NCBI GenBank assembly: GCA_003313425.1
Contig: NHZP01000008.1
Coordinates: 372,001 to 436,000, forward strand
Reading direction: 5' to 3'
Length of the DNA: 64,000 bases
DNA from: Pseudopyrenochaeta lycopersici
Lineage: Eukaryota > Ascomycota > Dothideomycetes > Pleosporales > Pseudopyrenochaetaceae
In this document: piece after piece, positions 40,969 through 51,928 of the stretch
Layout: every line of letters begins with the position of its first letter
Position numbering within the stretch: the stretch's first letter is position 1
Notes under the pieces: model-generated
What the model was told of the DNA's origin: nothing
What the model saw: only the letters and a program-made list of their open reading frames with translations
The model's database searches: none
Program-made: the position numbers and the translations under genes

Positions 40969-43900
40969 ATGACCACCACCACCCCACCTGCCATCAAGCT
41001 CAACGGCGCTGTAGAGCCCACCACCATGGAGCCCAAACCCTCTGTTCGAAACGCCAGCGACCCTCCAGACCGACCCTCTATTCCGCGCAATGACACGACC
41101 TACTCCAAGTTCTCCACCATGTCGGTGCCGCCAGAGGGTTCCATTTTGACTGGAAAACAAGAGCATTGTACGAGGCAGAGCAGCATAGAGAGAACCAGAC
41201 GACACTGACCAACATGCAGACCTCAAGCGTGAACTCATATCACAGCAGACCAAGTTTGAAATCGCCGAGCTTTCATCACCCACAGCCTTGAGGCGCTTTG
41301 GCGCACCCTTCCGCTCAGATGCAGGTGAGGTTGCGCCAGAAGACTCGGAGCTCCCCCTCCTTCGCTATATATTCGTGCACCATGTTCGAAACTTCCCTTT
41401 CCTGGATAAGGCCAGGGAAAAGGAATTTTGGCAGGATAAGCTCCAAATAGTACGTCCACAGGACCAGCCTAGGCAAGAAATGCGCTGACTGGAGATGCTG
41501 TAATAGTTCCTTGAATCCTTCGCAAGCAAAGATATTTCCTCTTCAGAAGACCGACTCGAGGAGACGAAGCGGAGAAAGCTGGCACTGAAAGCAGAGAAGC
41601 TGGTCGAGCTTATGATGGTGTCAGGTATCCCCACAGCGTCTGGATACGAGGAGAGGATACGCTTCGCAGAAATGGAAATCGTAGATCGACAAGCAAACGA
41701 AAATGGTCTGACAATGAATGAGCCTAGCGGACATTTCATAAATGGCTGGGATGTTAATGTTGCAGGCGTGAGGACCACATCGGTGAAGAAGCACGTTCGG
41801 TACCACACACACGCAGTAAGTACAGCTAGGGGCCTTGGACGAGAAGCGCCTAATCCATGATTGTAGGAGTACCTTATTCGAGTCAAACAAGGCGAAGATA
41901 AAGATTTCTATGTGGGCCGTCGGTACGCAGACTTTGTTCAGCTGCACAAGCGAATACGCCTAGAGCTTCCGGGCAAAGTCCTCACACCACTTCCTCGGAA
42001 GAACAATAAAGACGGGCTTCTACAATCAAGTGTAGATGACGATGAGGTCAGCTCCATCTCATCAGGATCTACTCAAGGACCTCCGCCAGAGCCATACGAA
42101 AGTAGCGGTGGTGGAGGTCTGCGAGGCTATCTTTGGGGTGGTGGGAGCAAAAAGAATAGCTCGCAAACATCATTGAGCAAGTCGAATTCCCCAAGGGCTT
42201 CAGGAGAGCATTTGGCGTTCAAACAGCCAAGAAAGCTGTATCGCGAGGAGCAACGTGTATCCCTTCGAGCGTTCCTTCGATCGTTCTTGAACAACGAACG
42301 GATTGCCCAATCAAATGCAATGGCCGACTTCCTTACACACGATCCAATAGAAGTGAATGAAGAGGAAATGGAAGATATTGAAAGACGAGAAGAAATGGAC
42401 AAGAAGCGCATAGAAGAGCAGAAGCAGTTTTATGAAGTCGCGCGGCAACGAGCAGCAGAACTCGATATCCATATGGAGAAATTCAGGAGAGAGATCGTCG
42501 AGAGTAATGGCTTATCGCACCTCTTCCAGGAGATTAGGGTGAAGAACACTATAAAAGAGCTCAAGCCTGAGTACCAAAAGTTCGCGGAGTGGTTACGAAT
42601 AGAAGTCGCAGCTACTATCTACCACCTGTTCCTTGCCGAGGACAACTCACCGGAGTTGTTCGCGCAAGCTAAACGGATACATTCCCTCGTCCCGTACGGT
42701 GTACTCAAGAATGTCATCAGAATCGCCAACCCGGCCGCTGTCATGAGTGGCGTACTAGACTTGTTCCTTGCACAGCCTTTTGGTGCCCGATCGCTACTGC
42801 AGCGGATATTCGGTATGGCCATCAACGATGGTGTCAACTCTGTACAAAAGACAATCGACACTCTTGGATCAACCAAGATCAAGGATGATGTCCTTTGCGC
42901 TAAGATCAAGGCATACGTCCAGGCAGATGAGAACGTAAAAGACATAATCCGACAGGAAGCCGCGAGCGAAAACGTCGATGTCGTAGTAACCATTCTACGA
43001 TCAGAATTTTTCCAGCCGGAGTTGAGTTCTCAACAAGTGGAGAAGGTGTTCAATGCCTACGTTGCTTGGACCAACGCGGTTGAAAATGTGAGATCGAGCC
43101 GTTTGAGCAGAAAGAATAGCAGCCGCAGCAACCTCAGTGTGGGTACTAACGGAGGTGCTCAGATCGAAAAAGAATTACGATCAGGTGCTGAACTCTTCGC
43201 GCACTTGAAGCAATACCTTAAGCTATGTCTGAGACAGAGAGACAAACTCATGATGCTACAGATTATTGAAGAGGTAAGTACATATTCCCTGACACTACCG
43301 ACCTAGTAAAGTCCATTAACAACGCGATAGCCCACAACTCTTCAACTTTTCAGAGATCTCTTCACTATTTTCTACGAACCCCTCGTCCGCGTTTACAAGT
43401 CTGCAAATGTATACAACAGCATCACTGACTTCGCGCTCTTTGTGGACGACACCATTAAGACAATCGAAGCTTGCCAACGTCAAGAAGTCTCAGCAGACCC
43501 TAACCAGACAGTGCAAGCATTTATCGATCTCTGCGCTCGCCATGAGGACAATTTCTACAAATTCGTTCATGAAGTGCATAAGCATGACAACGGCCTCTTC
43601 GACCAGCTCATGGGCTGGCTCGAAGGCATTCTTGATTTCTTGCGCCACGGGCCTGGTAGCGGCAATAAGTTGGACATGAATGCACTGTTCCAAGGTGCCA
43701 TGGACTCGAATCTCATCGATAAGAACAAGGCAATCAGGGAAATCAACACATTGATCAAATGGCAGACGGCAAGGAAGAAATGGCATTCAGATAAGACGAG
43801 GCAGAAGATGGCGAGTGGCGGTGACGAGCCGGATCAGCTAATGGGGGGTGGCATTGCCGGCTTCAAGTCGAGCGACTTTGGATTGAATGAAGTATGTCCC

Positions 43901-44175
43901 TCCAGCCCTCATAGCTTGAGACTCACCTGTTGACATTTCTCCAGCTCGACCTTCAAGACCTCGAATTGGACGATGATGCCAGCGACTCTGAAAACTCTGA
44001 AGACGTGGACGACACCGACGTTGCAGATCCCATCGAAGCCGAGCGCAAGAGTAGAGCCCGTGCTGCGGAGAAGCTAAGGAGAAAGGCAGGAGAGCCGAAG
44101 AAACCACCTATTGTGGAGCTGTATAAACTGAGTGATGGGTTCAATAGCATGTTGAGGAATGTGCTTGCTCAATAA
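40969..44175 (+). CDS. LEC1: PXB/PX/DUF3818 lipid-binding protein, Lec1 (Ypr097w)-like
   Basis: Six exons (40969–41167, 41220–41449, 41507–41815, 41867–43273, 43331–43891, 43945–44175) join in phase to 978 residues. After a disordered N-terminus comes a PXB domain (LPLLRYIFVHHVRNFPFLDK…), then the PX domain from about residue 220 (EYLIRVKQ…FYVGRRYADFVQLHKRI…LPGK). The PX domain is split by a Gly/Ser-rich loop of about 70 residues before its last helix (LRAFLRSFLNNERI). The large DUF3818 helical region follows, ending with an acidic segment. This order matches yeast Ypr097w/Lec1, a phosphoinositide-binding protein linked to ergosterol and lipid-droplet distribution. Symbol by analogy. Confidence 0.87.
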
Positions 44176-44966
44176 GGGAGTGAGGTTCCAATATAGAAGA
44201 GGAGTCTGTATATGGTGGTTTTGAGTAAGGGGTTGGGGTTTGCATGGGGTGCGATAGGGTGTGCTGAATGTCTTCAGCGGACCTAGCGATATATCTCCAA
44301 TTTATTCTTATAAAGACTTTGCTTGATTATGGTGATAATGTCTTATCGGAGTGGCAGTTGGATTACTTCACTTCGGTGCGTGCGAGTACGGTCTGTGAAC
44401 AAATAACTTAGTGCGGTGTGCTGAACCTCCTTGGCAACATGGTTGTAGCATTAAATCTCGAATAGACAGGAATTTGCAATGCAGGTAATTGTGTAGCCGC
44501 TGTGTCCCCATGGGCTTGGTGTTTGTGCAGGAGTCTGCCACGTGCTCGGTATGCATGCCTCCTTATTTGGCGCTAGCGCGATGCAGGCCAGCCCCGGTAT
44601 TCGAAGCTAAAGATCGCATAGCTGTCCTTTACAGCCGAATTGTCGCAACGTCCACGCGGTCGCCCCGGTCTCACGTTTTCACTTCTCTTGTACAATGATA
44701 TTACGGCTTTGGCACTGATTGTGCAGATCCATTCCTTTTCACCCACCCTACAGCCATAGAAGGAATTCTGTGTGCAATTGGAGCGATTCGACGTTCGGGG
44801 TCCACAGCTCCCCAGACAGCGGGACATTTTCCTGTAGCACGCTTCACCTCGGCGGTCTCACCCTTCAAATCACCTCGACCGCGCGTATCTTGCAAAACTC
44901 TACCCTTCACTCGACCCAAACTAATTCTCCGCGCCATTAGCTACCCTGCAGCGGTAGTCCGCCATT
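44176..44966. other. Intergenic region, LEC1-like to ERV46
   Basis: The 3' flank of the LEC1-like gene and the promoter/leader of ERV46. No gene or RNA recognised. Confidence 0.5.
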
Positions 44967-46418
44967 ATGCCTGCGAAGTCTCGATTCACGAGGCTCGATG
45001 CCTTCACCAAGACCGTCGAAGATGCGCGCGTTCGCACAACCTCGGGCGGAATTGTCACAATTGTGAGCTTGTTGGTCATCTTCTGGCTGACGTGGGGCGA
45101 GTGGGCAGACTACAGGAGAGTAATAGTGCGCCCTGAATTGGTCGTTGATAAGGGGAGAGGCGAGCGTATGGAGATCAGCTTAAACATTTCGTTCCCCCGG
45201 GTTCCTTGCGAGTTGCTCACCCTCGATGTAATGGATGTGTCTGGAGAGCTGCAGATGGGTGTCACGCATGGAATTAATAAGCTGCGGTTGAGCCCAGAGA
45301 ATCAGGGCAGCCAGGTCATTGAAATCAAGGCTTTGGATTTGTGAGTATTCTCGAATCCCCTTATACGCGGGAGGGGAGCCAAAGGCAAAGGAAGAATGCG
45401 ACTAACAGTGCATGAAAGACACAAAGACGAAGCTTCACATCTCGCCCCAGATTACTGCGGTGAATGCTATGGCGCACCCGTCCCAGCGAACGCTATCAAG
45501 CCCGGTTGCTGCAATACTTGCGACGAAGTTCGCGATGCCTACGCCTCGATATCATGGTCCTTCGGTCGTGGCGAGGGCGTCGAGCAGTGCGAGCGCGAAC
45601 ACTATGCCGAACACCTCGACGCACAGCGCCAGGAAGGTTGCCGACTTGAAGGCAGCATTAAGGTCAATAAAGTCGTTGGAAACTTCCACATTGCCCCCGG
45701 AAAGTCCTTTTCGAACGGCAACCTCCATGTACACGACTTGGAAAACTACTTCAGGGACGAGTACGCACACACTTTCACCCACAAGATCCACCACCTTCGT
45801 TTCGGGCCTCAGCTAAGCGATGTGGTCGTTGCTGAAATGCAGCGAAAGCACCTCGCAACTGGCCCTGGAGGATGGACAAACCACCACATCAACCCCCTAG
45901 ACGAGACAGACCAGCACACCGATGAGAAGGCCTTCAACTTCATGTACTTTGTTAAGGTGGTCTCAACATCGTACCTGCCGCTCGGCTGGGAGAGCCAGGG
46001 AGTGCACCCTGCCAAACACGACGAGTCTATCGGTGCTACGATTGATGCTTCGTACAAGGGCAGCATTGAGACCCATCAGTACTCTGTGACGAGCCACAAG
46101 AGGAGTCTGCAGGGTGGTACAGATGAACAGGAGGGTCATAAGGAGAGGATTCACGCGAGGGGCGGTATTCCAGGAGTCTTCTTCTCCTATGTAAGTCTCC
46201 GATCTTGAATGAGTCTGCTGTTACAATTACATGGCTAACGCAAGCAAAAGGATATCTCACCCATGAAGGTCATCAACCGCGAAGTTCGCGACAAGTCCTT
46301 CTCCGGCTTCCTCGTCGGTCTCTGCGCTGTCATTGGCGGTACGCTTACCGTTGCTGCAGCCGTCGACCGCGCCCTGTACGAAGGCGTCAACAAGATTAAG
46401 AAGATCCATTCGCAGTAG
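44967..46418 (+). CDS. ERV46: COPII vesicle protein Erv46 (ERGIC3 family)
   Basis: Exons 44967–45340, 45419–46190 and 46251–46418 give 437 residues. The family layout is complete. A short cytosolic N-terminus (SRFTRLDAFTKTVEDARVRT) precedes a membrane helix near residues 27–45. A large lumenal domain follows with the conserved cysteine pairs CGECYGAP and GCCNTCDEV, and with SFSNGNLHVHDL. The second helix near the C-terminus is FLVGLCAVIGGTLTVAAAVD, with a lysine-bearing tail (KIKKIHSQ). With Erv41 it cycles between ER and Golgi and retrieves ER proteins that lack HDEL. The last exon is preceded by FFSYDISPMKV across the splice, a strongly conserved site. Confidence 0.95.
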
Positions 46419-47664
46419 GAGTGCCCATCGGTCCACCACTTGATCAACCTATCTTGCTGCATTTACGTGCGTTCGTGTCTGGAGTTTTGGCGTTTCAATG
46501 GATTTCCAAAGTAGCTAGGGCTAGATCTATAAGTTAACGCAAGAGGAAATCGTGGTGAAAGGGTCAGGGCCGGGGGCGTTGCGGCTGTGTACGAGGTACT
46601 AGTTTTTGTGTCATCTACATCAGGTCGATGGTGGAGCGAAAATGACTGCACATAGGCCACTTTCAACTCGGGAAGATAAGAGTACAATTATCGATACTTC
46701 ATGGCCTTTGAATTATCCAATTGATCGTTTTAAATACATTGTGAACTACTTGGCTTGCATAATGGAAGATCTAAGAATTATCCTAATGGCATACCGGTAG
46801 TGCTCTCGCTGCCCGCCGGCTGGACAGACGTACCGAGTTCTTAGTGTACAGTCCCTTCGTGATGGAGAGGGCTGTTTTACCTGCTTCAGATGCCCGTTGC
46901 TGGAAGAGTGGTACTGTCAAAGCGTTCTCGCGATCAAGTTCGTCCAACACTGTGATATATGGCTTTCATCCTCTTTGAAACCCTGGCTACCTGCATTCGG
47001 CTACCTGCATTCAGCGACCTGTTCGAAACTTCAACTCGCGTTTAACCCTGTACTATTTGAACATGCAATACAACATATATCAAACAACCCACAAAACTTT
47101 ATTCAGTTTCGAGTACGCACACAATTAGCAACACACTTGTTTCGCAAGGCATCCATGGGCACTGCTGCCTGAGCGCCTAAGCTGCCTGAGCCACAGCCTC
47201 ATCAAGCTGAGTAAGGTTTTCATCTTGAACGAAGCAATCATCCAAGGATGAACAGACGCACTTTAATGAGTCATATTAAAGATCATCCGGTCAACAGAGC
47301 TAGTCCGTCGAACAACGGAGGAGAAGGACTTTGGTCGACGTCGAAATCTCGACGATACCAGCCAATCACCGACATTACGGCACGAGCAAGCCGCGGCGCT
47401 TGGCAACGCACAGGCTCAAACCTTTAAAGAGGGCCTGGTTTCCTTGCTCGTGCTCGACAAACCCCAAACCCGTTACACACCACACACATTCACCTCATAT
47501 CCTCTTCACAGCATCATACGCGACCCGAGAAACATTGATAATCATAATCGACCACATTCAGCTCTCGTTAAAACCAAAGTTCAGCATCAAACGGCTCGGC
47601 CACCCGCAAAACTTTTTACATACTCTTACGACATTCTGCAAGCGTCTACAGAGACCGATATATT
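46419..47664. other. Intergenic region, ERV46 to Mex67-like gene
   Basis: 1.25 kb containing the ERV46 3' flank and the promoter of the Mex67-like gene. A perfect 14-bp tandem duplication lies at 46985–47012. ORFs reaching 47765 and 47986 run out of phase into the next gene and are not supported. Confidence 0.5.
46985..47012. repeat. Perfect 14-bp tandem duplication
   Basis: GGCTACCTGCATTC occurs twice back to back (46985–46998 and 46999–47012). Probably a replication-slippage duplication in non-coding DNA. Confidence 0.85.
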
Positions 47665-48723
47665 ATGTCGTTTCCGCCGCGAGGACGAGGGCGTGGTCGA
47701 GGACGGGGTCGAGGTGGCCAGAACTTCCAACAGTACTCCAACGATGGCGACATGTACATGGCTGAGGAAAGACCTCCCTTCAATCCACGCGGGCGTGGGG
47801 GTGGACGAGGATTCCAAGGCGGCCAGTTTCAGCAGCAACGTCCCTTTGACAGCGAAGGTGACCAAGCAATGTACGACGCAAACTCGTCACGTGGACGTGG
47901 TCGCGGACGGGGTCGAGGCCCACGAGGTGGCCATTACCAGCCGCCTCCCCACCGTGACCAACAATCTGGGGGTGACGACCGATTAGACTCAGATAATCCC
48001 GCTGTTCAATTAATGAAAGACTTCCTGGGGCGACGCTACGATGCAAGCAACAAATTACTAAACCTCTCTGCTATCGCCACAGATGAGCCTATTCGACAAG
48101 CCGGAATGTTTGCTACCGAATCGACACAGAAAAAGTTCTTTCCCGCGCTCATGGTCGTTTGTGACGAGATGCTGGGATCTCAGGAAGCAAAAGAGGAGGC
48201 TATTCATAGTGTCACTCTTAGCGCAAACAATCTTCAAAATACGCATGCAGTCTATAAACTCTGCTGGCAGCTCAACCATATCAAGAACCTGGATTTAAGC
48301 AACAACGCATTCGCCACCATAGACTCAATAAGACCATGGAAAGGACGGTTCAAGAACCTTGAACACTTGATCGTCGATCCGTTTCCGGGTCAAGGGTGGG
48401 AAGAGGAACTCACATCCTGGTATCCAAGACTGAAGATTCTAAACGACAAACAAGTTCGCGGCGGCAACAATACTCCTGCAGCAATCAACAACACACAACA
48501 ACCGACACCAAACAACATCCCATTATCAACAACACCGGTACCGCCAATCGTGGACCCGGAACAGCAGAGGAAAGAAGAAATGATCCTCTACGTGCAACAA
48601 CAAACGAATCTAAAGCGCGATTACGCAATCCAATGCTTAGAGGCAGCACAGTGGAATATTGAACAAGCCGGCGTGTTGTTCACGCAAAGTCAGGCAACTC
48701 TACCTCCCGAGGCATATAATTAG
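47665..48723 (+). CDS. Compact Mex67/NXF-like protein: RGG, LRR and UBA-like domains, no NTF2-like domain
   Basis: An intronless gene of 352 residues. Residues 1–95 are RGG/RG-rich (PPRGRGRGRGRGRGG). Residues about 118–265 match the leucine-rich repeat domain of Mex67: RRYDASNKLLNLSAI, KKFFPALMVVCDEM, IKNLDLSNNAFATID, WYPRLKILNDKQVR. After a Pro/Asn-rich linker the C-terminus (about 295–352) matches the TAP C-terminal UBA-like domain that binds FG nucleoporins (DYAIQCLEAAQWNIEQAGVLF), ending LPPEAYN. The NTF2-like domain of Mex67, which pairs with Mtr2, is missing between these parts, as is a recognisable RRM. This suggests an accessory mRNA-export or RNA-binding factor, not the main exporter. 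Function is inferred. Confidence 0.82.
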   Translation: MSFPPRGRGRGRGRGRGGQNFQQYSNDGDMYMAEERPPFNPRGRGGGRGFQGGQFQQQRPFDSEGDQAMYDANSSRGRGRGRGRGPRGGHYQPPPHRDQQSGGDDRLDSDNPAVQLMKDFLGRRYDASNKLLNLSAIATDEPIRQAGMFATESTQKKFFPALMVVCDEMLGSQEAKEEAIHSVTLSANNLQNTHAVYKLCWQLNHIKNLDLSNNAFATIDSIRPWKGRFKNLEHLIVDPFPGQGWEEELTSWYPRLKILNDKQVRGGNNTPAAINNTQQPTPNNIPLSTTPVPPIVDPEQQRKEEMILYVQQQTNLKRDYAIQCLEAAQWNIEQAGVLFTQSQATLPPEAYN

Positions 48724-49346
48724 GCGTCGCGTGCTTCTGAGTTGATGGAAGAGTGTAGGCCATGAGCTAAATAGAAGACCAGATAGATGGCGGGTTGAAG
48801 GATGCAATCAGGAATTGTGTGCTTCTAAACTGCGAAGCAAAAAGTTAGGATCGAACACAATAAAACATGGCATGGCGTTTGCACAGGCATAGCGTGGAGT
48901 GCACGGGGGGTTTATTTGGGCGCTTCAAAGAAGAGTCAAAATGGTCGTGGATTTAGCTTGTTTTTATTTGCTTCTCAGCGCACTGGATGCGATGCGTACA
49001 GATACCCACGCATGAGCATGTTAGCTACCTCAAAATGAAAGAAACCTTCACATCAGCAAAATTTCGCCGTCTATCATACCTTGTTTCGTGACACAAAGGT
49101 GACAAAATGAACTCGCTACAACTTCACAGCTAATTTCAATGATCATGTGGACGAATATTGAATAGTAAACACCTGTTATAGGTTCATAGTTCACATTAAC
49201 AATGATGCATGATGTGATGTATCTGAAATGTGATCAACGTCGAAGACTTCCTAGTCTCCTATACACAAGAATATGTGACTCCGATGTAGTAATGCAAAAA
49301 GAAAATAATAAAAAACTCCGTAGACTTTTTCAGTCATATGCACACA
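48724..49346. other. Convergent 3' region, no gene seen
   Basis: An AT-rich gap of about 620 bp between the stops of the Mex67-like gene (+) and the sulfate permease (−). The short ORF 49202–49399 overlaps the permease terminus and is not supported. Confidence 0.5.
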
Positions 49347-51928
49347 CTAATGGCTCTTCCGTTGGGCATTGGCAAGCGCACTATTTAGCGCCGCCGTAAC
49401 ATCGACATGGAAAAGCGGCCTGTTCAACCCTTGAACAACGGCGATCCTGCCACCGCTCCTCGCCTCCTGATCTACACTACCATACGCCTTGCTGTTCTCT
49501 AGCTCTTTCCTAAGGCTACCTGTATCCGATGAACTCTCCAGTTCAGGCGCGGCCTCGATATCCCGGCTCCGAACCTGAGATAAAGTGCGCCGCGCACGAC
49601 GGTTTTCACGAGCCTCTGCTTCGGCGGCGGCAGAGTGGCTGCCGCCAATTTCGGCCACGCTGAAAATGGGTTTCCAGCGATGTGTAACGCCGTTGTCTGG
49701 CGTTTCGGGGGTGTAGTATCCGAATCCAGCGGCTGCGAGGGCGCGTTTGGTCCAGCGGTTATTGATATTGCAGAAGTGCCAGTCAACGGTATCGGGCGCA
49801 GCATATTTGTCTAATTGGTTGCGGACGTCGATCAAGTTCTGCACCGAGGTAAGATCCACATTGTTGACAGAAGACATATCCAGGACAATGGCTTTGAGTG
49901 TAGGGCGTTCGTCTGCTTCGGCGGTTGCCTTGCCACGGCGTGGGCCAGGGTCATTCCATGGACGGTCACCTAATCTGCTGTAACTAGCAGGATTCGTGCG
50001 ACGAGTTTTTCTGAAAATGGTATCCGTGAGTTGATCCAGGTAGTGGTTCGCGTTCGGGTAGTTGAAGCCTTCGCTAAATCTATAAATAAAGATTCCAGGA
50101 TAGGGATCCATGAGTTGGATTGAAGGATTTGAGCCGTCTCGGTGATCAATGGGTAAGAAGATCTCCCGAACCGAGTCTTCATTCTCAGCGAGTTTCTTTC
50201 GGATGCCAGGCTCTCTCTTTGTTTCATGCGAGGGGTCGAGGAGATGGTCACCGACGACGGAGTGAATCTTGGCCCTGCCCATGAATCTTCCTTGAGCTTT
50301 GAATGCACGGAAAGCGAACAGAGCTGCAGACACAGAGACCGTGACGTAAATTCCGTTCTCAATGGTAGAGAAAACAGTAACGAGTACACCGGCGAAAAAG
50401 ATGAACACTTCCAGAGGGGAGATTCTCCAGAACTGGTAAACGGTATTAGGTGGAGTGATCAAATCACCGACCGCGTGAATGATCACAGCGGAGAGAGTCG
50501 CGTTCGGGATATACCAAAACATGGCCGGAAGGGCGTAGATGGCAAGGAGCACTACAACGGCCGTGATGACACCCGCGAAGGGAGTGCGCACACCAGCCTT
50601 AGACTTGATGGCTGTACGGGAGAAAGAGCCTGTTGCAGGATAAGCTCCAAGGAAAGGACCAAGGCAATTGGTCACGCCAATGGCGACTAGTTCCTGGGAA
50701 GGGTTGATGACGTAGTTGTTTACTCGGCCGAAAGACTTCGCAATAGAGATATGCTCAATCAAGAGGACGATGACAGTTGACGGCAGCTCAGTCGAGAATG
50801 ATTTAATAATATCGGTTGTGATGTGAGGAATTCGGGCATGTTGAAATCCTGCTATATGTAAGCGACGTTCTTCTTCGTTCTCAAAGGATACATACCTCGC
50901 GGAACGTCTCCTAGAGTGGTGACGATTGGCTTTGTGCCGTTGGCTCTGTGGTGTCGGTTTGCCAAGTAGCTAAATAAAACGTACAACAAGATGACAAAGG
51001 CGGTTCGTAGCGTGTTGAGAAAGAAGAAAAGCTTTGCCTTCGCCGGAAAGCGCTTCGCGCAGAAATTGCAAGCAAAGCGAATGGAGTATAACAGAAATAG
51101 AGATGTCAAGCCGAAGGAAGCATTCAGGTTTGTTCGGCCAAGATGCGATAGAATGTTAATCGCCACCTTATACGTGGAGTCTCGTGTTGAGAAGCCCGTG
51201 ATACCCATCATAGCTGGAACTTGTCCAACACCAATGCTGATAGCGGAGCCAGTCATGAAGGCTGAGATGGCGGGTAAAGAGATGAGATCCACGATCCATC
51301 CAAGGCGTATCAAACCCAAGAAAAGGACGATTGCGCCAGCAATGATGGCTAACGAGGATGCGATGATGTCCTTTGGTATACCCTGGCCCCTCAGCTTCTC
51401 TTCCGCTGACAGAACCACGTTACCAGTTACAGTTGACAGAACAGCAACTGGTCCGATAGTAATGTCCTTAGAGGTGGCAAAAAACCAGTAGATGAGGACA
51501 CCCATGAAAGAAGAGTAGAGACCAAATTCAACAGGAAGTTCGGCCAACTTAGCGTATGCCATGCTTTGAGGTACGACGACAGCGCCGACAGTTATGCCTG
51601 AACAAATCAGCGAATGTTAGAAAACTGGGTAGGCGAACAAACCGGCAACCAAATCCCCGATGAGCCATTGGAGATTGTACCGCGTTATCCAGTGAACAAA
51701 TGGGAAAAGGCTGTAGAAGTACTCAGCCAATTCTTCGCCGTTGGGAATGACGTCGTGGAGCCATTCTCGAGCAGTAGGTTCATGCTCAACATAAGAATCA
51801 GCTGAATCGATAGAGAAAACACTTTCTCCTCGAGTTATACGTTCCGAGCCGGTCTCGTTTCGGTAATGGAGGTCAATACCTAAGACCTTTGCGAGACCGT
51901 GGCCAACCTTGGTGGCTGTTGACGCCAT
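49347..51928 (-). CDS. SulP family sulfate permease with STAS domain
   Basis: Exons 51643–51928, 50896–51597 and 49347–50848 give 829 residues, typical of fungal Sul1/Sul2-type plasma-membrane sulfate transporters. The first exon ends in a membrane-proximal segment (RYNLQWLIGDLVA). The splice leads into GITVGAVVVPQSMAYAKLAELP, the SulP signature. Ten or more hydrophobic helices follow, including PVEFGLYSSFMGVLIYWFF and NPSQELVAIGVTNCLGPFLG. The cytosolic C-terminus holds a STAS domain (about 570–720; LKAIVLDMSSVNNVDLTSVQ). Sulfate uptake feeds cysteine and methionine synthesis. The C-terminal tail past the STAS domain is Ala/Glu/Arg-rich. All three junctions keep phase. Confidence 0.93.

Noticed and set aside
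47331..47986. ORFs of 144 and 180 codons overlapping the start of the Mex67-like gene
   Set aside because: They run out of phase with the conserved protein and derive their length from its RGG-coding repeats.
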